A DNA stretch of 8,463 nucleotides from Chthoniobacterales bacterium (GTDB lineage: Bacteria; Verrucomicrobiota; Verrucomicrobiia; Chthoniobacterales; UBA10450): contig JACCXA010000202.1 of assembly GCA_013697365.1 (NCBI GenBank), positions 1 to 8,463 on the forward strand, in the 5' to 3' direction. Below are positions 1 through 6,181 of this stretch, piece after piece (position 1 is the stretch's first letter; every line of letters starts with the position of its first letter). The notes under the pieces are model-generated. The model was not told the origin of the DNA and did no database searches. It worked only from the letters and a program-made list of their open reading frames with translations. A program made the translations under genes and the position numbers.

Positions 1-1492
1 GCCGGCGTTCTCGCAACCACTCGTGAAAAGCGATCTCCTGCTTGTTCTGCAGGAACCTCGAATTGAACGAGTCCTTGCCGGCGGCGTAACCTTCTGGAGC
101 GGGCTGGTCGCGTTTTTCCAAGATCGCGACGACACCCCCGCTTTCCGTCGGCTGGAACTCGCTCACTTCGCCCGGATTCATTTCGGAAATCTTTCCTTTA
201 ACCATCTGGAGATCTGGGGCCTCGGGCTGCGGTGGCTTGTCTGCTTCCATCCTCCGCGCCGGCGGATCAGAAAGGGTGAAAGGCGGAATTTTTTCGAGGG
301 GATAACCGGCTTGTTGCGCGGCCGCTTCGAGCGGAGCGCCGGACTTCAGGCTCTCGCGAAGTTTTTGCGCCACGGTCGCGCCCGCCGTCGCCAGCAACTC
401 ACGCGAACGCTGCTCCTTCAGCGCAGTCATGATTTGGGGCCTGGCTTCATCGAGCGTGAGCGGCTGCGCGGCCTCCACGCCATTCAGGTGCAAGACGTAG
501 AAGGAATCAGTGACCTGCATCGGGTCGGTGTTCGGGTCCTGCGGTGTTAGTCTAAACGCAGCCGGCGTCAGCTGCGGATTCAAACTCAACAAAGGATCGG
601 GCGCGATCTTCGTGAAGTTGCCCGTCGCCTGCACCGGCAGCTCGAATTTGGCGGCCACCTGGTTGAAGTCCGCGCCCGGCTCGAGCAGTGCCTGGCTAAA
701 ATCATTCGCGCGATCGGCCAGCTTTTGCAGAACTTCGACGCGCTCCTTGCCAGCCAGCTTCTTCTGCTCTTCGGAAAGGCCAAAGCTGACAAAGCTAACC
801 TGCCGCTTCTCCTCCGTGTTCAGTTCCGCCTTTCGCCCTTCGTAATACTTCGAGACGTCTTCCTCTGTGATGTTGATGTCTTTCGCAACATCCTCGGTGC
901 GCAAACGAACAACACCTACGTCGAGCCGGCCATGCGCGCGCTCGTAGTTATCCTTGCTTTCCGCCTCCGGAATTTGCACGCCGGTGCCGATCAGTTCCTT
1001 CAGGCGCTCGAGCGTGAGTTGATCCGCGGCCAGTTCCTCGATTTGCGCGTCAGTGAAGCCCATCGCAGGAAGAGCCGTCTGGGTGAACTCGTTATACCGG
1101 GCGATGTCGAAGCCGTTCTGCCCCTGAAAAGCGCGCAAGCCTTTCACGACTTTCACGACTTCCTGCGGTGGAGCTTTAATCCCAAGCCGATCCGCTTCGT
1201 GGCGCAGGATAAGGCGGTTCCAGGTGAAATCGGAGTAGGCCTCCTCCTGGGAGTCCGCGCCTGCGACCATATCCTGCAGAAAAGTGAACATCCCGAGATC
1301 GCGCGCGAGATTGAAGAGGCGTGCGTTCCGCTGGAACTCGAGAACCGGAACGGAACGGCCGTAGATGGTCCCGAACTGATCGTTTCCGATCGCACCGATG
1401 TTGGAATTGCTGAAGTAGAAGACGAAAGGAACGCAGAGGAGCGCGATGACGATCCAGAGGGCCTTCTGATTTTTGCGAAGGATGTTGATCAT
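1..1492 (-). CDS. PpiD/SurA-like periplasmic folding factor, membrane-anchored (3' end outside window)
   Basis: Likely an inner-membrane-anchored periplasmic chaperone of the SurA/PpiD class, which handles newly exported envelope proteins. The 497 codons visible start at ATG 1492-1490 with MINILRKNQK, followed by one hydrophobic segment (about residues 11-28) without a clear cleavage site, so it should act as an anchor. Residues about 30-170 are helical and charged, matching a SurA-type N-terminal chaperone domain. Residues about 228-340 look like a parvulin (rotamase) domain, with the ending AAFRLTP...VTDSFYVLHL. The parvulin histidines and the GDLGW-type motif are not apparent, so isomerase activity is doubtful; PpiD itself has an inactive parvulin domain. 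A second helical region (about 345-395) leads into a further domain cut by the window edge. It lies 134 bp downstream of phosphofructokinase, with no obvious terminator between. No Shine-Dalgarno is visible; the leader is pyrimidine-rich. Family call fairly sure, activity uncertain. Confidence 0.82.
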   Translation of the reverse strand, partial: MINILRKNQKALWIVIALLCVPFVFYFSNSNIGAIGNDQFGTIYGRSVPVLEFQRNARLFNLARDLGMFTFLQDMVAGADSQEEAYSDFTWNRLILRHEADRLGIKAPPQEVVKVVKGLRAFQGQNGFDIARYNEFTQTALPAMGFTDAQIEELAADQLTLERLKELIGTGVQIPEAESKDNYERAHGRLDVGVVRLRTEDVAKDINITEEDVSKYYEGRKAELNTEEKRQVSFVSFGLSEEQKKLAGKERVEVLQKLADRANDFSQALLEPGADFNQVAAKFELPVQATGNFTKIAPDPLLSLNPQLTPAAFRLTPQDPNTDPMQVTDSFYVLHLNGVEAAQPLTLDEARPQIMTALKEQRSRELLATAGATVAQKLRESLKSGAPLEAAAQQAGYPLEKIPPFTLSDPPARRMEADKPPQPEAPDLQMVKGKISEMNPGEVSEFQPTESGGVVAILEKRDQPAPEGYAAGKDSFNSRFLQNKQEIAFHEWLRERR

Positions 1493-1626
1493 AGAGAAAC
1501 GAGAGGTCGGAAGTTACTTGGAGACTTCAGGGCCGCCACTCTCTTCTTTGATCCCGCAGGTTCACCTGGGCCCTGCTCTCACGCGAGGTGCAAGTGTAAG
1601 CGAAAGTGCAGGATGGAAGTATTCGG

Positions 1627-2703
1627 CTAATCGCCGAAAGAGATCTCCACGTCGCGCGCCGTCTGCACCATCTCGCCATCCACCGGCACGAGCCGGAGAC
1701 GATTGATGGCATCCGCAATCGGCACCTGGCGAACCTGATAGTTCTGATAGCTGACCATCGAGCCGAACTGCCGTTCATGGATCATCTTGACTGCCTTCAC
1801 GCCGAAGCGCGTCCCCAGGATCCGATCCAGCGTGGTCGGCGCCCCGCCTCGCTGAAGATGACCCAAAACAGTGCAGCGCGTTTCCTTGCCGGTACGCACG
1901 GCAATCTCCGCCGCCACCACGCTCCCGATCCCACCGAAGCGGAACTCGCCCGTCTCCACCGGACGCATGACCGCCTGGCCGTCAGCCGGTCGCGACCCCT
2001 CCGCGACCACGACTAACGAGTAGATGCTGCCACGCGTGTCCCGCATCTTGATTGCATCCGTGATCTTGTCGTAATCAAACGGGATCTCAGGAATCAGGAT
2101 CAAGTGCGCGCCGCCCGCGATCCCGCCGTGCAATGCGATCCACCCGGCATGGCGTCCCATCACTTCGAGGACCATGACGCGTTTGTGACTGGTCGCCGTG
2201 GTATGGAGACGATCAAGCGCATCCGTGACCGCGGCGACCGCAGAATCAAATCCGAACGTCATCGCCGTCGCCTCGAGATCGTTATCGATCGTTTTTGGAA
2301 CGCCAATGCAGTTGATCCCGCCCTCCTGCAATTGCAGCGCGGTCGTCATCGAGCCATCGCCACCGACGATAATCAATGCCTCGACTCGATGTTCCTTCAG
2401 AACGCGTTTTGCTTCGGCAATCACCTCGGTCGCCACGACGGCCTTATCGCCGGCTCCCACCTTGGCGGTGAAATGACCGCGATTCGTAGTCCCGATAATC
2501 GTGCCGCCGCGCGGCATGATCCCGCTGGTCGTCCGGCGGTCGAGGAGAATGAAATTGCCCGGCGGCAGGAGACCCTCGAATCCGTCCAGAAAACCGAGAA
2601 CTTCAAGGTTCAGCTTGTCTGCGGCAAGCGCCACCCCGCGCAGCACCGCGTTCAATCCCGGGCAATCGCCACCGCTTGTGAGGACACCGATCCGCGGCTT
2701 CAT
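1627..2703 (-). CDS. pfkA: 6-phosphofructokinase (PfkA family, mixed donor-site type)
   Basis: Cytoplasmic glycolytic enzyme that phosphorylates fructose 6-phosphate to fructose 1,6-bisphosphate. The 358 residues span a complete single-domain bacterial PFK. Seen in order: nucleotide loop GGDCPGLN (11-18), GGDGS (114-118), PKTIDND (136-142) with catalytic Asp140, MGRHAG (182-187) with fructose-6-phosphate-contacting Arg184, AEGSRP (234-239), and GHLQRGG (281-287) with His282 and Arg285. Gly117 (E. coli Gly104) is the ATP-type residue, while Lys137 (E. coli Gly124) is typical of pyrophosphate-dependent enzymes. Some ATP-dependent PFKs combine both, so ATP is the likelier donor but is not proven. 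I chose the ATG at 2703 because MKPRIGVLTSGGD is the usual PFK start; the open frame extends to 2787 but those 28 residues overlap the upstream gene and look non-native. It follows the D,D-carboxypeptidase gene by 20 bp, suggesting co-transcription. No clear Shine-Dalgarno. Confidence 0.95.
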   Translation of the reverse strand: MKPRIGVLTSGGDCPGLNAVLRGVALAADKLNLEVLGFLDGFEGLLPPGNFILLDRRTTSGIMPRGGTIIGTTNRGHFTAKVGAGDKAVVATEVIAEAKRVLKEHRVEALIIVGGDGSMTTALQLQEGGINCIGVPKTIDNDLEATAMTFGFDSAVAAVTDALDRLHTTATSHKRVMVLEVMGRHAGWIALHGGIAGGAHLILIPEIPFDYDKITDAIKMRDTRGSIYSLVVVAEGSRPADGQAVMRPVETGEFRFGGIGSVVAAEIAVRTGKETRCTVLGHLQRGGAPTTLDRILGTRFGVKAVKMIHERQFGSMVSYQNYQVRQVPIADAINRLRLVPVDGEMVQTARDVEISFGD

Positions 2704-2723
2704 GACTGAAGGACTGCGTCCGC

Positions 2724-3671
2724 TCAGAGAGCCTTTTTCGGGTCCAACATCCGGCCGCCTGCGACCCATTGTTCGTAGAGCTGCCATCCCAGGTTCAGGG
2801 TCTGGCGACCTTCCTCGAAACGATTAGGGCTTCCCAGCAACACGACGATGAGATGCCGCGGGATGACGGTAGTGCTGGTCTCGCTTTGCTTGATTATTTC
2901 CGCCTGTCGTTGCGCCGACAAGATGAGGCAGTCCCCCGCCCGCGCGGTGCGGCCAGTCTTCACACCTTCCACGCCTTCCGTTCCGAGGAGCTCATTCGTG
3001 TTCCGCAGAATGTACTCTTTGCGGGCACCACCCTGGTTGAAGGAAATCTGCCGCTCTTTTTGCGAGACATAAAAACGAAAGCTCGCCTTGTTCATCGCGT
3101 ACCGGGTCAAACGCGCCAGGTCCATTGCGGTCGAATACGGGACCGGTTTGACGTTTGCATCGCTCCCGTGCGGATTGACGAAACGGGTGCGTTCCATCCG
3201 GAGCGTCTTCGCGAGCGCATTCATCTGGCCGACAAACGTCGCGACAGGGCCATCTCCGGCGGGAGGGACGATCCCCTGCAAAGCCTGACCGACGTGATGC
3301 GCAAGCGTGTAAGCCGCGACATTATCCGACTGCACCAGCGAGGCATACAGTAAGTCGCGCAGGGTGGCGGTGTCCCCCGGCTGAAGGCCGATGACGTTTT
3401 CGTTTGCGCCGACGAATGCTTCTGGCGGAATCGTTGCGAGCTGACCGAGATCGCCGGACTGCCGCTCAGCCCAGTCCAGAACCACCATGGCCGAAGCTAC
3501 TTTGGTCAGGCTGCCGATCTGCCGCTTCTGCTTCGATTCGCGCTCCTGGAGCACATGACCACTTTTCGAGTCGACAACAATAAACGCCTGGGCCCCAGGC
3601 ATCCGCCCGCCGAAAGCGCTGGAAAGAAAAGCAGCGAAGAGAACGACGAGAATTGGGTGGCGAAGAGTCAC
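2724..3671 (-). CDS. Serine-type D-alanyl-D-alanine carboxypeptidase (peptidase S11, PBP5/DacF-like)
   Basis: Periplasmic penicillin-binding protein that removes the terminal D-alanine from peptidoglycan pentapeptides. All three active-site motifs are present in order: SLTK (54-57, nucleophile Ser54 and Lys57), SDN (115-117) and KTG (238-240). I chose the GTG at 3671-3669, giving 315 residues, because it places a signal peptide at the very N-terminus (hydrophobic core about residues 6-20, probable cleavage after GAQA near 29). The open frame runs back to a TTG at 3770, but that extension is polar and unlike a mature protein. The chain ends about 75 residues after KTG, so the C-terminal beta domain and amphipathic membrane anchor of E. 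coli PBP5 appear to be missing; it may be freely periplasmic. No Shine-Dalgarno, only a pyrimidine-rich leader. The pfkA gene follows by 20 bp. The family is certain; the paralogue (DacA, DacD, DacF or PBP7-like) is not. Confidence 0.93.
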   Translation of the reverse strand: MTLRHPILVVLFAAFLSSAFGGRMPGAQAFIVVDSKSGHVLQERESKQKRQIGSLTKVASAMVVLDWAERQSGDLGQLATIPPEAFVGANENVIGLQPGDTATLRDLLYASLVQSDNVAAYTLAHHVGQALQGIVPPAGDGPVATFVGQMNALAKTLRMERTRFVNPHGSDANVKPVPYSTAMDLARLTRYAMNKASFRFYVSQKERQISFNQGGARKEYILRNTNELLGTEGVEGVKTGRTARAGDCLILSAQRQAEIIKQSETSTTVIPRHLIVVLLGSPNRFEEGRQTLNLGWQLYEQWVAGGRMLDPKKAL

Positions 3672-3792
3672 GGGAGGGAAAGGGCAGCACGTTAGACGGT
3701 GCGTTTGGGTTGGCAACCGTAAAGCCGGTTCACTCTCCTGCGCGACGTCCAGCCACCGTTGCACGGTCAATTGCCCGCAGCGGCACTGTTTG

Positions 3793-4476
3793 CTACTGCA
3801 ACGCTACGCTGCTGCGCGCGCCGTAGCGAAACGCGTTCGGCGAGAGCGCGAGGTAGATACGCTCGGCGGCATTGACGAGATCGAACGGCGTCGCTTTGCC
3901 AAGGCCACTGGCCCGCACCGTGCCGAGCTTGCCTTGCAACCGGCTGCCGCCGGCGACGTCAAATTCATAAGCGAGCACGCCCGTCTCGACATCGGTCACG
4001 CGCACATGCATCGCAAGGTAGGAGCGGCCTGCGCCGAATTGTCCGAAGAAGAACCGGCCGAGCGGGCTGCCGCCGTCTACCATTGTGAAATCACCTTCCA
4101 CCAGCCAACCAGTGCGGGGAGATTCGTCGTCCTTCAGGATTCGAGCCGGAGCAATCTTTTCGAGCTGCTCTTTCAAGGTGGAGGCAAACGAAACCGGTGT
4201 GAGCGCCTTGCGCATCGGCATCTCGCCATCGGAGGCGGTTTGGTCGCCAATGAAGGTTGCGTTGTCGATGCAAAACGGCCGGATGTAAATCGCCTTCGGA
4301 TCATGCGCGCCTACGCCACAGCTTGTGGTCATGTGCACGCCCGAAACGGAGCCGAAATCCTTCCCGTCAACGATCCCTCCGGTGCTCGCAGTGTTGACGG
4401 TCGACTTGGTCACATACATGTCGGCGCAAGAGGTGAGAAGGAAGCTGCTGGAGAGAATGGCAATGAGGTGTTTCAT
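3793..4476 (-). CDS. Lipoprotein with DUF4410-like domain
   Basis: Predicted membrane-anchored lipoprotein of 227 residues with no known biochemical role. It starts at ATG 4476-4474 with MKHLIAILSSSFLLTSC, a short signal peptide ending in a good lipobox (LLTS before Cys17). The residue after the cysteine is Ala, then Asp, so an Asp+2 inner-membrane retention signal is absent by E. coli rules. Residues about 123-176 match the pattern I associate with DUF4410: GWLVEGDFTMVDGG, then RFFFGQFGAG (141-150), then a strand-rich VRVTDVETG...YEFDVAGGS stretch. The N-terminal half contains a QLEKIAPARIL segment (104-114). The open frame extends to 4548, but this would bury the signal peptide, so it is rejected. 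Downstream, the carboxypeptidase gene starts 121 bp away; upstream lies the REP-like pair. The lipoprotein call is firm and the DUF4410 assignment is from pattern memory. Confidence 0.8.
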   Translation of the reverse strand: MKHLIAILSSSFLLTSCADMYVTKSTVNTASTGGIVDGKDFGSVSGVHMTTSCGVGAHDPKAIYIRPFCIDNATFIGDQTASDGEMPMRKALTPVSFASTLKEQLEKIAPARILKDDESPRTGWLVEGDFTMVDGGSPLGRFFFGQFGAGRSYLAMHVRVTDVETGVLAYEFDVAGGSRLQGKLGTVRASGLGKATPFDLVNAAERIYLALSPNAFRYGARSSVALQ

Positions 4477-4583
4477 AGTCGGTGATCCGGTTCCGCCTGG
4501 CTCGCCCGTACGGCTTGCCTGACGAATAGTTACCGTCTTCTGATGCAACTCCCATGCCGCCCTCGGAGTAAATTTCCGCGCAC

Positions 4584-4606
4584 GTAGCGACGGTCTGTGA
4601 CCGTCG
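4584..4606 (+). repeat. REP-like palindromic repeat, copy A
   Basis: A 23-nt unit beginning GTAGCG that contains a perfect 7-bp hairpin: arm CGACGGT at 4588-4594, loop CTGTG, arm ACCGTCG at 4600-4606. It matches copy B (4647-4669) at 20 of 23 positions in opposite orientation. A conserved head (GTAGC) followed by an imperfect palindrome is the usual REP architecture, in which units spread between genes, often as inverted pairs mobilised by a RAYT/TnpA-REP transposase. No transposase gene is in the window. The position between two minus-strand genes fits an mRNA-stabilising or terminating role for the DUF72 transcript. The repeat itself is seen directly; its family is inferred. Confidence 0.7.
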
Positions 4607-4646
4607 TCTTCTGAAGCACGTGCGTGGACTGACAGGTTGCGACGTT

Positions 4647-4669
4647 CGCCGGTCAGAGACCGCCGCTAC
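4647..4669 (-). repeat. REP-like palindromic repeat, copy B (overlaps DUF72 stop codon)
   Basis: Read on the minus strand this 23-nt unit starts GTAGCGGCGG and ends ACCGGCG. It forms a hairpin with six pairs out of seven around the loop CTCTG. It differs from copy A only at unit positions 7, 14 and 21, and faces it across a 40-nt spacer. The TAG in the GTAGC head (4668-4666) is the in-frame stop codon of the DUF72 gene, so the repeat begins within that gene's last two codons. Together the two units make a BIME-like inverted pair. Confidence 0.7.
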
Positions 4670-5685
4670 AGCAGCGTCGGCTGACGGAGCGGAGCTTGCG
4701 CGATTTGCTTCAGGGCGGCGCGCATCCGGAGAGCGGCATGCGGCGCGTAATCGAGGGCGTTGTTGTTGAAGACGACGTGCACCTCCTTCGCCTTTCCAGA
4801 GAGCTTCTTCGACCGGGTCGCGACTTCAGCGATCTCTTCGTCGTCATAATCATAATTGAAACGCGCGGCCACTGTTTTGCCCGTCGTGTATGCTTTGGCA
4901 TCGCGCCCGTGCAGCCGCAGGTAAGCGAGCTCGGAAGTGGTGACCTCATCCAGATCGTGCGGCATGATCGTGAAATGATTTGTGGCCGGCGAATCCACCG
5001 AGACAAGCGTGGCCGCGTGTTTGCGCAGAAAGGCGAGCGTCGTCTCTAGCTGTCTGCCTTCGGCCCAGTTCCGGTTTCGCAACTCGATTGCCACCCGATA
5101 CGGCTGCAAGGCCGACAGTAAATTCTGCAGGTCGCCGAGCTCATGTTTGCGCGGCGAGAACGCCGGAGAAAGCTGAAGAAGCAGCGCTCCCAGCTTGCCC
5201 GCCGCCCGCAGCACTTCCACCGGTCCGAGAAATTCCCGGATCATCGCCTCTTCGATCTCTGGCGTGAGCTTCACCTTCCCCTTGAGGTCTGTCTCGGCGC
5301 GCTCTTGCAATCTCGGCGGCAATAACTTCGCACCGGTCGCATGACGTGAGAGCAACTGGTGCAATTTCACATCGAAAATGAATCCATCCGGAGTACTCCG
5401 ACACCAGCGCTCCGCCATCCGCAGGTCAGGGACTGCATAGAAGGTGGAGTTCACTTCCACCATTTCGAATTGCTCTGCGTACCACGCCAGCCGCTCGCTC
5501 GCCGGCATCTTCTTCGGATACCAATGCTCGACGAATCCCGGGTCGGACCAACTCGCTGTCCCAACCAGGATGCTGCCGCCGTAATCTTCGCCGGAAGCTT
5601 GCTCTGGCACGCTCAGACATGACTCCAGCGTCCGCGCCGCGCAACTCGCCGAGTTTGCGTTTGCATTCCCAAGTTCGATCAGCAT
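4666..5685 (-). CDS. DUF72 (YecE-like) family protein
   Basis: Cytoplasmic protein of the DUF72 family, which folds as a TIM-barrel and has no established reaction. Family motifs seen, numbering from ATG 5685: VGTASWSDPGF (41-51), VEVNSTFYAVP (77-86), FIFDVKLH (102-109), LLLQLSPAF (168-176), AIELRNRNW (199-207), YLRLHGR (255-261) and VVFNNNALDYAPHAA (304-318). The domain is full length. The first about 35 residues (low complexity, rich in Asn, Ala and Ser) precede the usual family start, so the true start may be later, for example GTG 5610-5608; the chosen ATG overlaps the probable -10 box of the divergent tRNA-fMet gene. The frame extends to 5739, but that lies inside the tRNA and is rejected. 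The stop codon sits in REP-like copy B. No clear Shine-Dalgarno. Family call very sure; start uncertain. Confidence 0.92.
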   Translation of the reverse strand: MLIELGNANANSASCAARTLESCLSVPEQASGEDYGGSILVGTASWSDPGFVEHWYPKKMPASERLAWYAEQFEMVEVNSTFYAVPDLRMAERWCRSTPDGFIFDVKLHQLLSRHATGAKLLPPRLQERAETDLKGKVKLTPEIEEAMIREFLGPVEVLRAAGKLGALLLQLSPAFSPRKHELGDLQNLLSALQPYRVAIELRNRNWAEGRQLETTLAFLRKHAATLVSVDSPATNHFTIMPHDLDEVTTSELAYLRLHGRDAKAYTTGKTVAARFNYDYDDEEIAEVATRSKKLSGKAKEVHVVFNNNALDYAPHAALRMRAALKQIAQAPLRQPTLL

Positions 5686-5688
5686 AAT
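5661..5688 (+). promoter_or_regulatory. Candidate sigma70-type promoter for tRNA-fMet
   Basis: A -35-like TTGCAT (5661-5666) is followed after 16 bp by CATAAT (5683-5688), which matches TATAAT at five of six positions. The predicted transcription start is near 5695, about 8 nt before the mature tRNA. The -35 box is weak (three of six). Position and spacing are right for a tRNA promoter, and no better candidate lies immediately upstream. It overlaps the annotated start of the opposite-strand DUF72 gene. Confidence 0.4.
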
Positions 5689-5702
5689 GTCGATCTTCAA
5701 GA

Positions 5703-5779
5703 CGCGGGGTGGAGCAGTCTGGTAGCTCGTCAGGCTCATAACCTGAAGGCCGCGGGTTCAAATCCCGCCCCCGCAACCA
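5703..5779 (+). tRNA. Initiator tRNA-fMet (anticodon CAU)
   Basis: A complete 77-nt cloverleaf with encoded CCA (5777-5779). The acceptor stem is CGCGGGG paired with CCCCGCA, leaving the C1-A72 mismatch that marks bacterial initiators and allows formylation. The D stem GAGC/GCTC carries A11-U24, another initiator feature. The anticodon loop is CTCATAA (CAU). The T arm is GCGGG, TTCAAAT, CCCGC. The anticodon stem is TCAGG/CCTGA, so position 29-41 is A-U instead of the usual G-C, leaving only two of the three consecutive G-C pairs that guide the initiator to the ribosomal P site. It starts 17 bp from the annotated start of the divergent DUF72 gene. Confidence 0.96.
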
Positions 5780-6000
5780 CTCTGGCGGGCCGCTGGGGCG
5801 CAACTACAGATGCGCAGGTGCGACCTCGAACTTACGGTTTCTTCAGCGGCAGTCCTGAAGTCGCTTTGCCCTCAGACTCCAGCCGACCGGGGCGCCCAAT
5901 CCTGATCGTGCGGAGCGACTCCTAGGTTTGGATCAGCCCATTGATGAAGACGAACGCAGCAATTGCACTGCGCGAGCGAAAGCGCATCTTCCCCAAGCCG
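5780..6000. other. Intergenic spacer between the two tRNA genes
   Basis: No convincing gene, promoter or terminator was found in these 221 bp. On the minus strand, 5832-5921 is a 29-codon stop-to-stop frame ending SGLPLKKP. It resembles a protein C-terminus but has no ATG, GTG or TTG start, so it is at best a gene remnant. The short hairpin-like sequence GCGC...GCGC near 5970-5985 is too weak to call. The tRNA-Arg promoter may be in here, but I could not identify it. Confidence 0.5.
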
Positions 6001-6074
6001 GCGCCCATAGCTCAGCCGGATAGAGCATCGGATTTCTAATCCGACGGTCGGAGGTTCGAGTCCTCCTGGGCGCG
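6001..6074 (+). tRNA. tRNA-Arg (anticodon UCU)
   Basis: A 74-nt cloverleaf. The acceptor stem is GCGCCCA/TGGGCGC with discriminator G6074; the D stem is GCTC/GAGC; the anticodon stem is TCGGA/TCCGA enclosing TTTCTAA, giving anticodon UCU, which reads AGA and AGG arginine codons; the T arm is GGAGG, TTCGAGT, CCTCC. Unlike the neighbouring tRNA-fMet, CCA is not encoded (the next bases are CTT), so the 3' end must be completed by a tRNA nucleotidyltransferase. It lies 221 bp after tRNA-fMet on the same strand. Confidence 0.96.
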
Positions 6075-6155
6075 CTTCTCGGGCACGTCTGAGCGCACCG
6101 GACAACGATTGATCGCTCCGTTTTCCAGCGTCCCGCGAGGTATGTTCTCTGCTTT

Positions 6156-6179
6156 GGAACTGAAACCTCCTTCGGTTCC
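6156..6179 (+). promoter_or_regulatory. 5'-leader hairpin abutting the start of the exported-protein gene
   Basis: The arms GGAACTGAA (6156-6164) and TTCGGTTCC (6171-6179) pair over nine positions, with one G-U wobble, around the loop ACCTCC. The structure ends two bases before the ATG at 6182, in the space where a Shine-Dalgarno would normally lie, and no Shine-Dalgarno is present. The loop contains CCUCC, the same sequence as the anti-Shine-Dalgarno core of 16S rRNA. There is no T-run, so it is unlikely to be an intrinsic terminator. A role in translation control is an inference. Confidence 0.45.
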
Positions 6180-6181
6180 CA

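Noticed and set aside
1557..1568. Short palindrome CAGGT-TC-ACCTG between pfkA and the PpiD-like gene
   Set aside because: A single 5-bp inverted repeat without a second site or T-run is not enough to call an operator or terminator in GC-rich DNA.
725..1630. Long plus-strand open frame of 301 codons
   Set aside because: It is antisense to the PpiD-like gene, whose translation shows a membrane segment and family pattern. The plus frame has no recognisable domain and is a by-product of GC-rich codon usage.
2704..2787. Upstream-extended start for pfkA
   Set aside because: The 28 extra residues overlap the carboxypeptidase coding end and precede the canonical MKPRIGVLTSGGD start.
2104..3353. 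Plus-strand open frames opposite pfkA and the carboxypeptidase gene
   Set aside because: They are Arg/His-rich, have no family resemblance, and lie opposite genes with complete catalytic motifs.
3797..3829. Inverted repeat GCTACG/CGTAGC near the lipoprotein gene's 3' end
   Set aside because: Only 6 bp, within coding sequence, and not matching the REP-like units; likely chance.
4477..4548. Upstream-extended start for the lipoprotein gene
   Set aside because: It would place 24 polar residues before a clear lipoprotein signal peptide.
5426..5803. Minus-strand frame with an N-terminal RGRDLNPRPSGYEPDELPDCS stretch
   Set aside because: This is the antisense translation of tRNA-fMet, a well-known false gene call; the rest overlaps the DUF72 gene in another frame.
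5872..6105. Minus-strand frame containing GGLEPPTVGLEIRCSIRLSY
   Set aside because: This is the antisense translation of tRNA-Arg, also a recurrent false annotation; nothing else in it resembles a protein.
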